Positions 18,067-28,119 of a stretch of DNA of 64,000 nt are shown here, piece after piece (position 1 is the stretch's first letter; every line of letters begins with the position of its first letter). Below the pieces are notes generated by a model. The model did no database searches and was not told where the DNA came from. It was given only the letters and a program-made list of their open reading frames with translations. The stretch lies in NCBI RefSeq assembly GCF_013137895.1, contig NZ_CP053538.1, positions 805,501 through 869,500 on the forward strand, written 5' to 3'. Origin of the DNA: Hymenobacter taeanensis. GTDB lineage: Bacteria; Bacteroidota; Bacteroidia; Cytophagales; Hymenobacteraceae. A program made the translations under genes and the position numbers.

Positions 18067-20388
18067 ATGCACAACCGCTTTTTGTTTGCTGGCACGGCTG
18101 CCGCTGCGCTGTTAGCTGGCTGCCAAACCACAAAACCTACTACTGCTACTACCAAACAGCCCGTTGTAGAAACCCTTGGCACCACCCAGGTTCCAACATC
18201 GGAGTTTAGCTATGTGTATCGCAAGAACAACAGCTCGGCCCCGGAGTTTGGCACTAAGGCCAGCGTAGCCGAGTACTTAGACCTTTATACCAATTTCAAG
18301 CTGAAGGTGCTGGAAGCGGAGCAGCGCGGCCTGGATACCACCCAGGCGTTTAAGCGGGAGCTGGAGGGTTACAAACAGCAGCTGGCCCAGCCTTACCTGA
18401 CCGAAAAAAGCGTGACGGACAAGCTGGTGCGGGAGGCCTACGACCGCATGAGCAAGGAGGTAAACGCCTCGCACATCCTGCTGCGCGTGCAGCCCGACGC
18501 CGACCCCAAGGACACGCTGGCCGTGTACCAGCGCATACTAGCCTTACGCCAGCGCGTGACAAGCGGCGAAGACTTCAACAAAGTGGCCAGTGAGAACTCA
18601 GAGGACCCCTCAGCCCGCGACAATGGCGGCCAGCTGGGCTACTTCACGGCCATGCAAATGGTGTATCCGTTTGAGTCGGTGGCCTACAACACGCCCGTAG
18701 GCCAGGTGTCGCAGCCGGTGCGCACGCGCTATGGCTACCACATTATTAAGGTGAACGACATGCGCCCCGCCCAGGGCGAAATCAAGGTAGCTCACCTCAT
18801 GATCCGGACTACGCCCGGCATGCCCAAGGCCGACTCGGTGACGGCAAAAAAGAAGGTAGATGAGCTCTACAACCGCCTCACCCAGCGCAAAGAGAACTGG
18901 GAAAAGCTGGTGGCGCAGTTTTCTGAAGATGCTGGCTCAGCAGCCAACAGCGGGGAGCTGCCCCCCTTCGGCACGGGCCGCATGATTCCGAGCTTTGAGG
19001 AGGCCGCCTTTAAGCTCCAGAAGCCCGGCGACTTATCTAAGCCCGTGCAGACGCCCTATGGCTGGCACATTATCCGCTTGCTTGAGAAGCAGCCCATTCC
19101 TTCTTTTGAGGCCATGGAGCCCACGCTGAAAAGCAAGGTAGCCAAAGACTCGCGGGCTGAGCTCAACCGCGCCGCCTTCCTGAAGCGCGTGCGGACTGAA
19201 AATAACTTCCGTGAGTTTTCAAAGGATAAGGAGGAAGCCTTCGCCAGGCTAGATACCTCAGTGGTAACCGGTCACTATAAATTTGTGGCTCCCGATTACC
19301 AATTGAAAACTACAAAGTCAGGCAAGAAAACTACCTCCACGGGTACAGCGCAATCTGTTCTGTTCTCTATCAAGGACACGCCGTACACAGCCGATGATTT
19401 TCTGGCTTACGTACAGAAAAACCAGAAGCCTCGTCCTGGCGCCGATCCTCGCTTTGTGGCTCAGCAGCTCTACGACCAGTTTGTGGACGAGAGCCTAACC
19501 GAATACGAGAAGGCCAACCTCGAAAATAAGTACGAAGACTACCGCATGCTGGTGAAAGAGTACCGCGACGGTATTCTGCTTTTCCAGCTGATGGATGAGA
19601 AAGTATGGAGCAAAGCGGTGGAAGACACTGTGGGGCTGCAGCAGTACTTTGCCGCTAACCAGGCTAAGTACCAGTGGGAGCCGCGCGTGCAGGCTACCGT
19701 AATCAGCGCTGCCTCACCGCAACTGCTAGCCAAGGCCCAACAACTGCAGAAAGCAGGTAGCTATCCGCTCAGGAGTGGCCTACCGGCTCCCGTGCCTTTT
19801 AAAGCCAACTCCGCCGAGCTGCCCTCCGCCGTTCCGACGCTGGATGAGCTGGCTTTCCGCCTGATCAATGATGAAACCCTGACCCGCACGAATGTGGTAG
19901 GCCACATCAAGAAGGGCGAAAGCCCGGCACTGGCTCGTCGGCGTGCCGACCGGATAGTGGCCTACCTGCGCGGCAAAGGTGCCAACGCTGCCCGCCTCAC
20001 GGCCACCGCCGAAACCCGCCCTGCTGCCAGCAACGTTACGTTTGAGCTTACTACCACTAACCCCGCCGCGCTGGAGGCCCTGCTGAATGAACAGAACCCG
20101 TTGTCGGTACAGGTGCAGCAGCGCAACTTCCAGAAGGGTGATAACAAGGCCGTGGATCAGTTCATGACCAGTGCCCCCGGCACCTACACCACCCAGCAAG
20201 ATGGCCGCTACTACGCCGTGCAGATAGAGAAGCTGCTACCCGCTGGCCCTAAAACCCTCGCCGAAGCCCGCGGCCAAGCTACCTCCGACTATCAGAATTA
20301 CCTGGAAAAAGAATGGGTAAACCAGTTGCGCCAGAAATATCCCGTGCAGATCAACCAAGCTGAGGTTGACAAGCTGATAACGAAATAA
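18067..20388 (+). CDS. Lipoprotein peptidyl-prolyl isomerase with tandem parvulin domains
   Basis: 773 residues. Signal peptide with lipobox LLAGC (lipidated Cys19). Two parvulin rotamase modules follow an N-terminal helical part: one at ~135-240 (NASHILLRV ... RYGYHIIKV), the second at ~245-350 (VAHLMIRTT ... YGWHIIRLL). The remaining ~400 residues are a helical/periplasmic region (QYFAANQAKYQWEP) found in PpiD/SurA-like proteins of this phylum. It is a periplasmic chaperone/foldase probably serving outer-membrane proteins. It is followed by a second PPIase gene and MoxR in the same direction. Confidence 0.9.
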   Translation: MHNRFLFAGTAAAALLAGCQTTKPTTATTKQPVVETLGTTQVPTSEFSYVYRKNNSSAPEFGTKASVAEYLDLYTNFKLKVLEAEQRGLDTTQAFKRELEGYKQQLAQPYLTEKSVTDKLVREAYDRMSKEVNASHILLRVQPDADPKDTLAVYQRILALRQRVTSGEDFNKVASENSEDPSARDNGGQLGYFTAMQMVYPFESVAYNTPVGQVSQPVRTRYGYHIIKVNDMRPAQGEIKVAHLMIRTTPGMPKADSVTAKKKVDELYNRLTQRKENWEKLVAQFSEDAGSAANSGELPPFGTGRMIPSFEEAAFKLQKPGDLSKPVQTPYGWHIIRLLEKQPIPSFEAMEPTLKSKVAKDSRAELNRAAFLKRVRTENNFREFSKDKEEAFARLDTSVVTGHYKFVAPDYQLKTTKSGKKTTSTGTAQSVLFSIKDTPYTADDFLAYVQKNQKPRPGADPRFVAQQLYDQFVDESLTEYEKANLENKYEDYRMLVKEYRDGILLFQLMDEKVWSKAVEDTVGLQQYFAANQAKYQWEPRVQATVISAASPQLLAKAQQLQKAGSYPLRSGLPAPVPFKANSAELPSAVPTLDELAFRLINDETLTRTNVVGHIKKGESPALARRRADRIVAYLRGKGANAARLTATAETRPAASNVTFELTTTNPAALEALLNEQNPLSVQVQQRNFQKGDNKAVDQFMTSAPGTYTTQQDGRYYAVQIEKLLPAGPKTLAEARGQATSDYQNYLEKEWVNQLRQKYPVQINQAEVDKLITK

Positions 20389-20414
20389 TAGTGGCCTAGC
20401 ACACTGCAATAGCT

Positions 20415-20462
20415 GATAGGAGCTTGAATGGAATCGAAAACCATTTAGGCTCCTATCTTCTT
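20415..20462 (+). terminator. Stem-loop terminator between the two PPIase genes
   Basis: GATAGGAGC (20415-20423) pairs with GCTCCTATC (20449-20457), followed by TTCTTTCTC. The tail is only partly T-rich, so some read-through is plausible. Confidence 0.6.
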
Positions 20463-20652
20463 TCTCGGGCCTTGCAACGCTAGGCCAGTCTGTGGGCTCT
20501 ACTCCCAAACGCACCGCCGCTGCCGGGGCCCGGTGTTGTTTTTGCCGGAGAAAGTATTTATGATGAAATTTACGGGCAGCTTTTGGCGTTTTGTCTGCTG
20601 TCTGGCCTGCGGAGCTTACGTGCTGCTGCGGGCATTACTTGGTAAAGATTCC

Positions 20653-22041
20653 ATGATTCAATTTTTGCATACGTCGGCCCGTGGGGTGCTTCTGAGTGCG
20701 GCCCTTTTGGCAGCATCAGTTACGGCTAGCTACGCGCAGCTGGGCGTAGGGCGCCCGGTGGGGCGTCAAATCCTCGATGGCATTGTGGCTAAGGTGGATA
20801 ACCAGATTGTACTGCGCTCCGATGTGGAAGCACTCTACGCTCAGGAAGAAGCCCGCGCCGAAGGCAAGCCCTTGCCACCCAACCTGCGCTGCCAGATTCT
20901 GCAGAGCCTGGCCCTGAACAAGCTCATGCTGGCCAAAGCCGAAACGGACTCTGTGGTGGTAGAAGACTCGCGGGTGAAAAGCGAGCTAGACCGCCGGATG
21001 GCTTACTTCATTCAGCAGATTGGCTCGGAAAAGAAGCTGGAGGAGTATTATAACAAGCCCGTGAAGCAACTCAAGGAGGAGCTACGCGTGCAGGTAAAAG
21101 AGCAGTTGGTGCAGCAGGAAATGCAGGAGAAAATTGCCGGCAAGGTGTCGGTTACTCCGCGCGAGGTGCGCCAATTCTTCAACCGCATTCCCAAGGATAG
21201 CCTGCCCTATTACTCTACGGAGGTAGAAGTAGGCCAGATCATTCGGTTCGCGAAAACCAACACCAAGGCTAAGCAAGCGGCCCAGGCCAAGCTCAATGAG
21301 CTACGCGCCCGTATTCAGGGTGGCGAAGATTTCGCTACGCTGGCCAAGCAGTTTTCCCAAGACCCCGGCTCAGCGGCTGAAGGCGGCTACCTGGGCTTCT
21401 TTAAGCGCCGCGAGCTGGTGCCGGAGTATGAGGCCGCCGCACTGCGCCTGGAGCCCGGCCAGCTTTCACCGATAGTAGAATCGCCTTTCGGTTTTCACCT
21501 CATTCAGCTGATTGAGCGCAAAGGCGACAGCTTCAGCACGCGTCATATTCTGCTGAAGCCCGAAACCGGCGCCGCCGATGCCAACGAAGCCGCTCAGGAG
21601 CTCACCAAGCTTCGCCGCCGCATTCTCAGCGACAGCATTTCATTTGCCAAAGCCGCTAAGGATAACTCCGAAGACAAACTCACCAGCGGCAACGGTGGCC
21701 TGATTGCGAACCGCCAGGATGGTAGTTCCTATCTACCCCTCGATAAGCTGGACCCCGCCATTTTCTTTGCCATTGATACCATGAAGGTGGGCAGCATTAC
21801 ACCCCCCATGCCGTACCGCACCGATGATGGCAAGGACGCTATGCGAATTTTGTGGCTGAAGTCGAACACGCCCCCGCACCAGGCTAATCTCAACGACGAC
21901 TACCAGAAGCTGGCCGCCGCCGCCCTCAACGAGAAAAAGAACAAGGCCCTGGATGAGTGGTTTGCGGCTAACCGTAACACGGTATACCTGGAAGTAGACC
22001 CGCAGTACGCCGACTGCCAGGTGTTGAATTCTATTAACTAA
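20653..22041 (+). CDS. SurA-like periplasmic peptidyl-prolyl isomerase
   Basis: 462 residues from the ATG at 20653. The open frame extends 40 codons upstream, but only this start gives a proper signal peptide (residues ~1-27, ending SYAQL). SurA N-domain: VAKVDNQIVLRSDVEALYAQ. Two parvulin modules follow: VEVGQIIRFA...FGFHLIQLIERK and FSTRHILLKPE...KVGSITPPM. It is an outer-membrane-protein chaperone in the periplasm. It precedes the MoxR gene, an adjacency I recall from other Bacteroidota. Confidence 0.9.
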   Translation: MIQFLHTSARGVLLSAALLAASVTASYAQLGVGRPVGRQILDGIVAKVDNQIVLRSDVEALYAQEEARAEGKPLPPNLRCQILQSLALNKLMLAKAETDSVVVEDSRVKSELDRRMAYFIQQIGSEKKLEEYYNKPVKQLKEELRVQVKEQLVQQEMQEKIAGKVSVTPREVRQFFNRIPKDSLPYYSTEVEVGQIIRFAKTNTKAKQAAQAKLNELRARIQGGEDFATLAKQFSQDPGSAAEGGYLGFFKRRELVPEYEAAALRLEPGQLSPIVESPFGFHLIQLIERKGDSFSTRHILLKPETGAADANEAAQELTKLRRRILSDSISFAKAAKDNSEDKLTSGNGGLIANRQDGSSYLPLDKLDPAIFFAIDTMKVGSITPPMPYRTDDGKDAMRILWLKSNTPPHQANLNDDYQKLAAAALNEKKNKALDEWFAANRNTVYLEVDPQYADCQVLNSIN

Positions 22042-22162
22042 GGTTGAAGTGAAGGGAAAGACATGGGAAGCAGGGCTTCTCATGTCTTTCAGTGTTTTAA
22101 AGCTGCCTGTGCAGCTTCTGCCCGATAGTGGGCGTCTCATCACTTCTGCTCTTTCGCTCTTT

Positions 22163-23131
22163 ATGGCTAAAACATTCTCATCTGATAAAGAAGCCGCCGA
22201 CTCGCTGGCGCAGGCCTACCGCACGTTGCGCCAGGAAATTGGCAAAGTGATTATTGGGCAGGAAGAGGTAGTGAAGCTGGTGCTGACGGCCGTATTCTCG
22301 CAGGGCCATTGCTTGCTGGTAGGAGTACCTGGCCTGGCCAAGACGCTGCTGATCCAAACCATTGCCGACTCGCTGGACCTCTCCTTTAACCGGGTGCAGT
22401 TCACGCCCGACCTAATGCCCTCCGACATTGTGGGCTCGGAAACCCTGAATCAGCAGCGCGACTTTCACTTCGTGCCCGGCCCCATCTTCGCCAATATTGT
22501 GCTGGCGGATGAAATCAACCGGACCCCACCCAAAACCCAGGCGGCCCTGCTGGAAAGTATGCAGGAATACGCCGTAACGGTGGCCGGCAAGCGCTATCCC
22601 CTGGAGCGGCCGTTCTTCGTGCTAGCTACTCAGAACCCCATTGAGCAGGAAGGCACCTACCCCTTGCCCGAAGCCCAGCTCGACCGCTTCATGTTCAATA
22701 TTGAGCTTGGCTACCCCAGCTACGAGGCCGAACTGCAGATTGTGAAAAACACCACATCGGACAGTAAGCCTACGGTTTCCAAGATTCTGCACGCCGACGA
22801 AATACAGGCCTACCAGCACCTAGTGCGCCGCGTACCCGTGGCCGACAATGTGGTAGAGTACGCCGTAAGCCTGGTGCACAAAACCCGTCCGAACACAGAC
22901 CGGGCCGGTGCCCGCGCCACGCAGTTGCTGGAGTGGGGAGCAGGCCCCCGCGCCTCCCAGCACCTCATTGTGGGTGCTAAGTGCAACGCACTGCTTAACG
23001 GCAAGTACTCGCCCGATATTGAAGATGTGAAAGCCGTGGCCCTGCCTATTTTGCGCCACCGTTTGGTGCGTAACTTTAAGGCCGAAGCCGAAGGCATCAC
23101 CGTAGAGCAGATTGTAAAAGAACTTTTATAA
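22163..23131 (+). CDS. MoxR-family AAA+ ATPase
   Basis: 322 residues from ATG 22163 (an open frame to 22049 adds an unconserved leader). Walker A region GVPGLAKTLL (~residues 49-58), Walker B LADEINRTPPKTQAALLESMQE, sensor 1 ATQNPIEQEGTYPLPEAQLDRF, and C-terminal lid RHRLVRNF. MoxR ATPases act as chaperones on vWA/DUF58 partner proteins. No such partner follows here: the next gene is an unrelated hypothetical protein and then a terminator. The protein acts in the cytoplasm; its client is unknown. Confidence 0.92.
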   Translation: MAKTFSSDKEAADSLAQAYRTLRQEIGKVIIGQEEVVKLVLTAVFSQGHCLLVGVPGLAKTLLIQTIADSLDLSFNRVQFTPDLMPSDIVGSETLNQQRDFHFVPGPIFANIVLADEINRTPPKTQAALLESMQEYAVTVAGKRYPLERPFFVLATQNPIEQEGTYPLPEAQLDRFMFNIELGYPSYEAELQIVKNTTSDSKPTVSKILHADEIQAYQHLVRRVPVADNVVEYAVSLVHKTRPNTDRAGARATQLLEWGAGPRASQHLIVGAKCNALLNGKYSPDIEDVKAVALPILRHRLVRNFKAEAEGITVEQIVKELL

Positions 23132-23236
23132 GCCAAGGTTTATGAGCTTGGAGACGCAGACGATGTTCGCTAGTAAAAGCATCATCTAATCGAGCGTCAT
23201 CAGGCCCCCTACCCCTAGTACCAAAGACCCCCAACA

Positions 23237-23674
23237 ATGGAAGCAGCCGGTTACTACCAGCAGTTTGAGCGCAACGTAAAAATCATTCTTGACGCGCTAG
23301 ATGCAGGCCTTGATGTTCGGACCACGCACCTAAACACCTCATTACCCATTGAGGTATATGTGCTGTGCGAAGTACTAAACCAAGGTGGTGAAAACTTCCG
23401 CCTCACTACCCAGGGCCTAGACTTGTTGCGCGAGTTTGCTGCCCAGTATTTGCAGCACGATTCGGCTACTGAAGCTACCATGCGCCGTATCCTGGAAGAC
23501 AAGAAATCTATGATGCGCACGCCGGAAGGCCGGGTACTCACCAAAGAAATGCTGATTCGTCGTCTAGAGTTTTTCAACGAGGCTGCTCGCCTTGTAAACG
23601 TAATGCGCACCCAGCATGCATTAGGCAGCCCGCCCCAGTCGCGCTCGGGCAACGGCCTTGCTTTGCAGAAGTAA
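23237..23674 (+). CDS. Uncharacterised 145-residue cytoplasmic protein
   Basis: I recognise no family. The sequence is mostly helical and soluble, with no signal peptide or membrane segment. Notable stretches are VLNQGGENFRLTTQGLDLLREF and RVLTKEMLIRRLEFFNEAARLVN, and the last 20 residues are Ser/Gly/Gln-rich. It starts 105 bases after moxR on the same strand and ends before a perfect terminator, so the two may be one transcript. Codon use and the downstream TGGCCTAG match the host. Confidence 0.7.
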   Translation: MEAAGYYQQFERNVKIILDALDAGLDVRTTHLNTSLPIEVYVLCEVLNQGGENFRLTTQGLDLLREFAAQYLQHDSATEATMRRILEDKKSMMRTPEGRVLTKEMLIRRLEFFNEAARLVNVMRTQHALGSPPQSRSGNGLALQK

Positions 23675-23709
23675 GTTGGAGTGGCCTAGCCCACACTACG
23701 GACTACCCC

Positions 23710-23751
23710 AAAACAAAAGCGCCTCTTCAGCTGAAGAGGCGCTTTTGTTTT
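23710..23751. terminator. Bidirectional intrinsic terminator
   Basis: Perfect 21-bp palindrome AAAACAAAAGCGCCTCTTCAG and its complement with no loop bases. Convergent genes on both sides (23237 plus, 23772 minus). Confidence 0.9.
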
Positions 23752-23771
23752 ATTTATTGGAAGCTAGCACG

Positions 23772-24656
23772 CTACTGCATGGAAGCCAGAGCTTCCTTAC
23801 GTACGCTGGTATTGCCTTCTTTCGAGTGCTTCAATTCTAGCTCACCAGTGGGTTCCTTTTTGAGGCTGCTAGGCACCTCATCACCGTGCGGGCCTTTAGA
23901 AACGGTTACGCCACCATCTACGAAATAAATAGCGCCCGTTACAAAGCTGGCTTCATCGGAGGCCAGGAAGGCGTACACGTTAGCAACTTCTTCCGGCGTA
24001 CCTCGGCGGCCCATAGGCACACCTTGGGTAGTCATTTTCTCCATTTTGGCATCCATGGGGCCGGTTTCTTTGTGAGTCCAGGCGGTATCAATGGGGCCAG
24101 GGCCTACGATATTAGAGCGCACCCCAAACTTGGCCTGCTCTACGGCTACCCCCCGCTGAAAAGCGTGAATGAAGCCTTTAGTACCGCCGTAGGGCGTATT
24201 TTGCGGCTCTCCCATGTGACCAGCCTCCGAACCCGCCGACACAATGTTGCCGCGCGTTTTCTGCAGGTGCGGAATAGCCGCTTTGGTCATCATGAAGTTA
24301 GAGTAGATGTTATTCTTAATCATGTACTCGAATGCCTCCAGCGGGTACTTATCAATGGTGGAAGTAGCAGGGAAAGCCCCGGCGTTATTCACCAGAATAT
24401 CCAGCTTGCCAAACTCCTTCACAGCGGCTTTTACGCAAGATTCTGCGGCCTCTTCTAGGGCAATATCGGCGAGGTACCCAATGGCACGGCCACCTTCCGC
24501 CAGAATTTCATCTACTACTGCGCGCACGGGGTCTGAGTCGAGGCCTACGACAACTACAGCGGCCCCCTCCCGGGCGAACTTCTTGCTGATGGCTTCTCCA
24601 ATACCTGAACCACCACCTGTTACAATAGCTACTTTATTTTCCAGTCTTCCTTTCAT
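23772..24656 (-). CDS. Short-chain dehydrogenase/reductase
   Basis: 294 residues from the ATG at 24656 (upstream in-frame codons to 24695 look like leader). Cofactor motif TGGGSGIG near residue 12, NNAG, catalytic Ser in VSAGSEAG, and the YGGTK catalytic pair (in place of the more usual YxASK). FVDGGVTVSKGP ends the Rossmann domain. A 45-residue polar tail (KKEPTGELELKHSKEG...) is unusual for the family. Likely NAD(P)-dependent alcohol/sugar oxidoreductase, substrate unknown. Stand-alone gene. Confidence 0.87.
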   Translation of the reverse strand: MKGRLENKVAIVTGGGSGIGEAISKKFAREGAAVVVVGLDSDPVRAVVDEILAEGGRAIGYLADIALEEAAESCVKAAVKEFGKLDILVNNAGAFPATSTIDKYPLEAFEYMIKNNIYSNFMMTKAAIPHLQKTRGNIVSAGSEAGHMGEPQNTPYGGTKGFIHAFQRGVAVEQAKFGVRSNIVGPGPIDTAWTHKETGPMDAKMEKMTTQGVPMGRRGTPEEVANVYAFLASDEASFVTGAIYFVDGGVTVSKGPHGDEVPSSLKKEPTGELELKHSKEGNTSVRKEALASMQ

Positions 24657-24848
24657 CGGAGTAAATGATTGAGTGATAAAATGAAGCGCAACCACTGGCC
24701 TACGCTTAGCTCAGCATAACAAGATGCGCTGAACTCTTTTCCTGAACGAAGTGCAGCCAGTCAGGTTTTTGTTGCGTAGGCCCCTTGGAAACCTTATCGC
24801 CCTCTTTGGCTCATTCACCGGACGTTTGGCCGGCAACTGCCCAAAATC

Positions 24849-25427
24849 ATGTACGCCGCCTCACCGCCGCTTCGGGCTCCGGCCCACACGCCCATACGTT
24901 CGGCCCGGCTCACGCTACGCCCCTACTTGCCGTCTGATCAAGCTGCTTTCTTTCAGCTTATTGATGAGAACCGGCCACGCCTCCGCCCCTCCTTCCCGAG
25001 CCGGGAAGCCAGCGTACAAACCCTGGCCGATGCCGCGTCCGTGCTGGCTATGTTTCAGCAAGACTGGCAAGCGGGCCGATTATACGTGTTCGGTATCTGG
25101 CACTCGGAGAGCCACACCTATCTCGGCGACATTAGCCTCAAGCCCAACTGGACTGCCCCCGTCACCGCCGAAATAGGCTATTACTTAGCGGCCATTGCCG
25201 AAGGCCAGGGCTACGCCCGCGAGGCCCTGGCTGCCGTGGTGCCGTTTGGCTTTGAAACCCTCAGGGCTGCCCGCCTGCTCATCCGGTGCCGCGCAGACAA
25301 CCCTCGCAGCTGCGCCGTAGCCGAATCTGTGGCTTTTACTCCTTTGCCGCCGCGCCCCTGCCTATTGCAGCCCTTCGCCGACCGCTCCATTCTATACTAC
25401 ATCCGCAAGCAAGCGTCCCTGACCTAG
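24849..25427 (+). CDS. RimJ/RimL-type GNAT acetyltransferase
   Basis: 192 residues. Starts SARLTLRPYLPSDQAAFFQLI, as in ribosomal-protein-serine/alanine acetyltransferases. YLGDISLKPNWT and AEIGYYLAAIAEGQGYAREAL form motif A (Q-G-x-G/A). The usual N..S..V.E..GF motif B is present as NPRSCAVAESVAF with Ala in place of the conserved Gly. The C-terminus is Pro/Arg-rich. The odd C-terminus made me look for a frameshift, but the frame is continuous. Acceptor unknown. Confidence 0.8.
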   Translation: MYAASPPLRAPAHTPIRSARLTLRPYLPSDQAAFFQLIDENRPRLRPSFPSREASVQTLADAASVLAMFQQDWQAGRLYVFGIWHSESHTYLGDISLKPNWTAPVTAEIGYYLAAIAEGQGYAREALAAVVPFGFETLRAARLLIRCRADNPRSCAVAESVAFTPLPPRPCLLQPFADRSILYYIRKQASLT

Positions 25428-25458
25428 GCTACTCAGGTGAGGAACATCGTAAGGCCGT

Positions 25459-26628
25459 CTATTCCGTTTCGTGGCGCAGCTTCTTGAGCAAAAAGCTTTG
25501 GTTGAAGTTCAGGTACAGCGCAAACGAAAAATCGAAGAGCCCATTATTAAGATCATAGAGGGGCTCAAAACGAGTAGTCAGGATGAGGTTACCTGGCAGG
25601 CGGTAGTCGCGCAGTACGCGCAGAATGAGCAGCTGCCGTTGCTTTTCCACGTAATCTGGGTCGGCGGTTGAAACGGATATGGAACGGTATAAGCGCCCTC
25701 CAAGTGGGGAAATAAAGCCGCTGCCGTGCCAGTAGGCCAGTTGCAGGTTAGAGAGGCGCGTATCAACCCCAGCATTCAAGTACAAGCCCGTGCCACTCTC
25801 AAACGGCAGAGCCTTGGTAAAGGAATAGTCATTGAAATACGTGACGTAGCCATCAAAATGCACCGCCGACACAAACTCATAGGGTAAAGCTTTTCGCACG
25901 CGTAGGCCAGTAGCCAGGTTAAACAGCGTTTGCAGCGGCACATCAATGGTATCGAGCTGGCCGCCGCGGTGAGTAGCGGTAAACTGAAACGGCACCCGCA
26001 GCAGCCACCCCGTAGAGTCGCCGAGCACGCGGTGCTCCGTAGCTAGGCCACCTGCTACTTCTTCCTGAAAATTGCTGAACCGGTATTGCTGCCGCTGCCA
26101 GTTTACCCAGGCATCTAGGTGGGTGCGGGGCGTTTGATACAGGTACTGCACCCCTTCCTCAAGCCGGTTGGTTATTACCCGTTCAAAGTCAAACAGGGGC
26201 TCAATATACCCGTGGTACAGGTTGCCCTGAATATTACCGAATAAGAGGCTGTGTGGCCCCTGCTGGTACTTTACGGTAAACAAGGGGCGCACCTGCCGTA
26301 ACCGGGGGGTACCGTAGTCCTTCCAGATAAAAACACCGGCTTCCAGCCGCAGGTTGGCCGAGGGAAAGTAAACCAGCCTGGGCGCCAGCTGCGCGCCAAA
26401 GTAGGTCAGGCCGGGGTCAATCTTGTTGAAGTACTCGTTGTCTTTATTAAATAAAAAGCCCTGCACATCAAGCCGGAGCTGATGGTCGTAGGCCGGCCCA
26501 ACGGGTAATGCGTGCGTGAAGGCACTGTTGTTTAACTGGCCTACACTCTGCCCGACGCTGCCTAACCAGGCTACTAAGGTCAGTATCAGGGCGGTAGAAA
26601 CCGGGGCTTTTCCTAAAAATTTTAGCAC
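25459..26628 (-). CDS. Predicted outer-membrane beta-barrel protein, function unknown
   Basis: 389 residues. N-terminal hydrophobic signal (residues ~9-31, ending GQSVGQL), then alternating aromatic/polar strands throughout (LRLEAGVFIWKDYG, HSLLFGNIQGNLYHGYIEP, LILTTRFEPLYDLNNGLFDFSFALYLNFNQSF), consistent with a barrel of 14-18 strands. Starts at GTG 26628. No family named with confidence; such proteins are common in Hymenobacter-like genomes. Divergent from recA with 200 bases between. Confidence 0.7.
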   Translation of the reverse strand: MLKFLGKAPVSTALILTLVAWLGSVGQSVGQLNNSAFTHALPVGPAYDHQLRLDVQGFLFNKDNEYFNKIDPGLTYFGAQLAPRLVYFPSANLRLEAGVFIWKDYGTPRLRQVRPLFTVKYQQGPHSLLFGNIQGNLYHGYIEPLFDFERVITNRLEEGVQYLYQTPRTHLDAWVNWQRQQYRFSNFQEEVAGGLATEHRVLGDSTGWLLRVPFQFTATHRGGQLDTIDVPLQTLFNLATGLRVRKALPYEFVSAVHFDGYVTYFNDYSFTKALPFESGTGLYLNAGVDTRLSNLQLAYWHGSGFISPLGGRLYRSISVSTADPDYVEKQRQLLILRVLRDYRLPGNLILTTRFEPLYDLNNGLFDFSFALYLNFNQSFLLKKLRHETE

Positions 26629-26828
26629 AGAAAAAACATCCTAAAACCGACGAATTTTTTTAGCATTGTGGGCACAAAATATAGCCCGGCGGCGTTACCA
26701 TGAGCCGGCCCGAAAAGGGGCCAGCAATGGAGCGCCGCTAGGTCACTCGCCGCATTGTGCGAGCCAGCCAAAAGGGCTACATTCACCAAACCTAAGAAGC
26801 ATTTTTCAATAACCCCCTCTATACAAGT

Positions 26829-27917
26829 ATGGCTGCAACCACTGACAAGGCCGTCAACGCCAATGCCGAGAAAATGAAAGCCCTCCAGCTGACGCTGGAC
26901 AAGCTGGACAAGAACTACGGCAAAGGCACCGTGATGAAGCTCAGCGACAACAAGGTGATGGACGTCGAAGTCATCAGTACCGGCTCGCTGGGTCTGGATA
27001 TTGCCCTGGGCGTGGGTGGCCTGCCCAAAGGCCGCGTAGTGGAAATCTACGGCCCAGAATCGTCGGGTAAGACGACTCTGACCATGCACGCTATTGCCGA
27101 AGCGCAGAAGAAAGGTGGCATCGCAGCCTTCATCGACGCTGAGCACGCTTTCGACCCACTGTATGCCAAGAAGCTCGGCATCGACACAGAGAACCTGCTA
27201 ATTGCTCAGCCCGACAATGGTGAGCAAGCCCTGGAAATTGCCGACCAGCTGATTTCCTCCGGTGCCATCGACATTATCGTAATTGACTCCGTAGCTGCCC
27301 TGGTGCCGAAAGGCGAACTGGAAGGCGACATGGGTGACTCCAAAGTAGGTCTGCACGCTCGTCTGATGTCACAGGCCCTGCGGAAGCTCACGGGTACCAT
27401 CAACAAAACCGGCTGCTGCTGCATTTTCATCAACCAGCTGCGTGAGAAGATTGGCGTAATGTTCGGCTCGCCCGAAACTACCACCGGCGGTAATGCTCTA
27501 AAATTCTACGCTTCCGTACGCCTCGATATCCGTCGGATTGGCCAGATCAAGGAAGACAAGGACAACGTAACCGGTAACCGTACCAAGGTGAAGGTGGTGA
27601 AGAACAAAGTGGCTCCTCCCTTCAAAGTGATTGAGTTCGATATCATCTACAACGAGGGCATTTCGAAAGTAGGTGAGATTCTTGATCTGGGCGTTGACAT
27701 GGGCATTATTGCCAAGTCGGGCTCGTGGTTCTCGTACGACGGCAACCGCCTGGGCCAGGGCCGCGAAGGTGTAAAAACCATTCTGCAGGACAACCCCGAG
27801 CTAGCCGATAAAATTGAAGCGCAAATCCGGGCCATGGTAAAAGGTGAGCCGGAAGCTGCTCTGGCAGCTATTCCCGAAGACCGCTCCATAGGTGACGACG
27901 ACACCGTGGAAATCTAG
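26829..27917 (+). CDS. recA: Recombinase RecA
   Basis: 362 residues. The N-terminal helix is followed by Walker [10 protein letters not shown] (residues ~75-83), Walker [19 protein letters not shown], loop L2 region [35 protein letters not shown], and the C-terminal domain ending in the usual acidic tail ([12 protein letters not shown]). Strand exchange and LexA/UmuD-type coprotease activity. No SOS box is recognisable upstream by eye. Monocistronic, strong terminator follows. Confidence 0.98.
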   Translation: MAATTDKAVNANAEKMKALQLTLDKLDKNYGKGTVMKLSDNKVMDVEVISTGSLGLDIALGVGGLPKGRVVEIYGPESSGKTTLTMHAIAEAQKKGGIAAFIDAEHAFDPLYAKKLGIDTENLLIAQPDNGEQALEIADQLISSGAIDIIVIDSVAALVPKGELEGDMGDSKVGLHARLMSQALRKLTGTINKTGCCCIFINQLREKIGVMFGSPETTTGGNALKFYASVRLDIRRIGQIKEDKDNVTGNRTKVKVVKNKVAPPFKVIEFDIIYNEGISKVGEILDLGVDMGIIAKSGSWFSYDGNRLGQGREGVKTILQDNPELADKIEAQIRAMVKGEPEAALAAIPEDRSIGDDDTVEI

Positions 27918-27941
27918 GCTACCTGTGCTTGAGCACTTAGC

Positions 27942-27969
27942 AAGCCCCGCCGAGTATTCGGTGGGGCTT
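27942..27969 (+). terminator. Intrinsic terminator of recA
   Basis: AAGCCCCGCCGA (27942-27953) pairs with TCGGTGGGGCTT (27958-27969), followed by TTTTTG. Confidence 0.88.
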
Positions 27970-28119
27970 TTTTGTTGTATATTTTGCTCGTCTGCAATTG
28001 CTAAAACCATTCTTTATGCGCTTTCCGTACAGACGTATCCGTGCCCTGACCGAATCCATTATCTTTGCTGGCATCGCATTTGAGAAGGCACCGGCTATAC
28101 CTTATCTCGCCGCTATTAC

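Noticed and set aside
22049..22162. N-terminal extension of the MoxR ATPase
   Set aside because: The family begins close to the ATG at 22163; upstream codons are intergenic in character.
24849..25427. Frameshift suspected near the C-terminus of the GNAT gene
   Set aside because: The frame is continuous to a normal stop, and the odd Pro/Arg-rich tail can be natural variation; no compensating frame carries a better motif.
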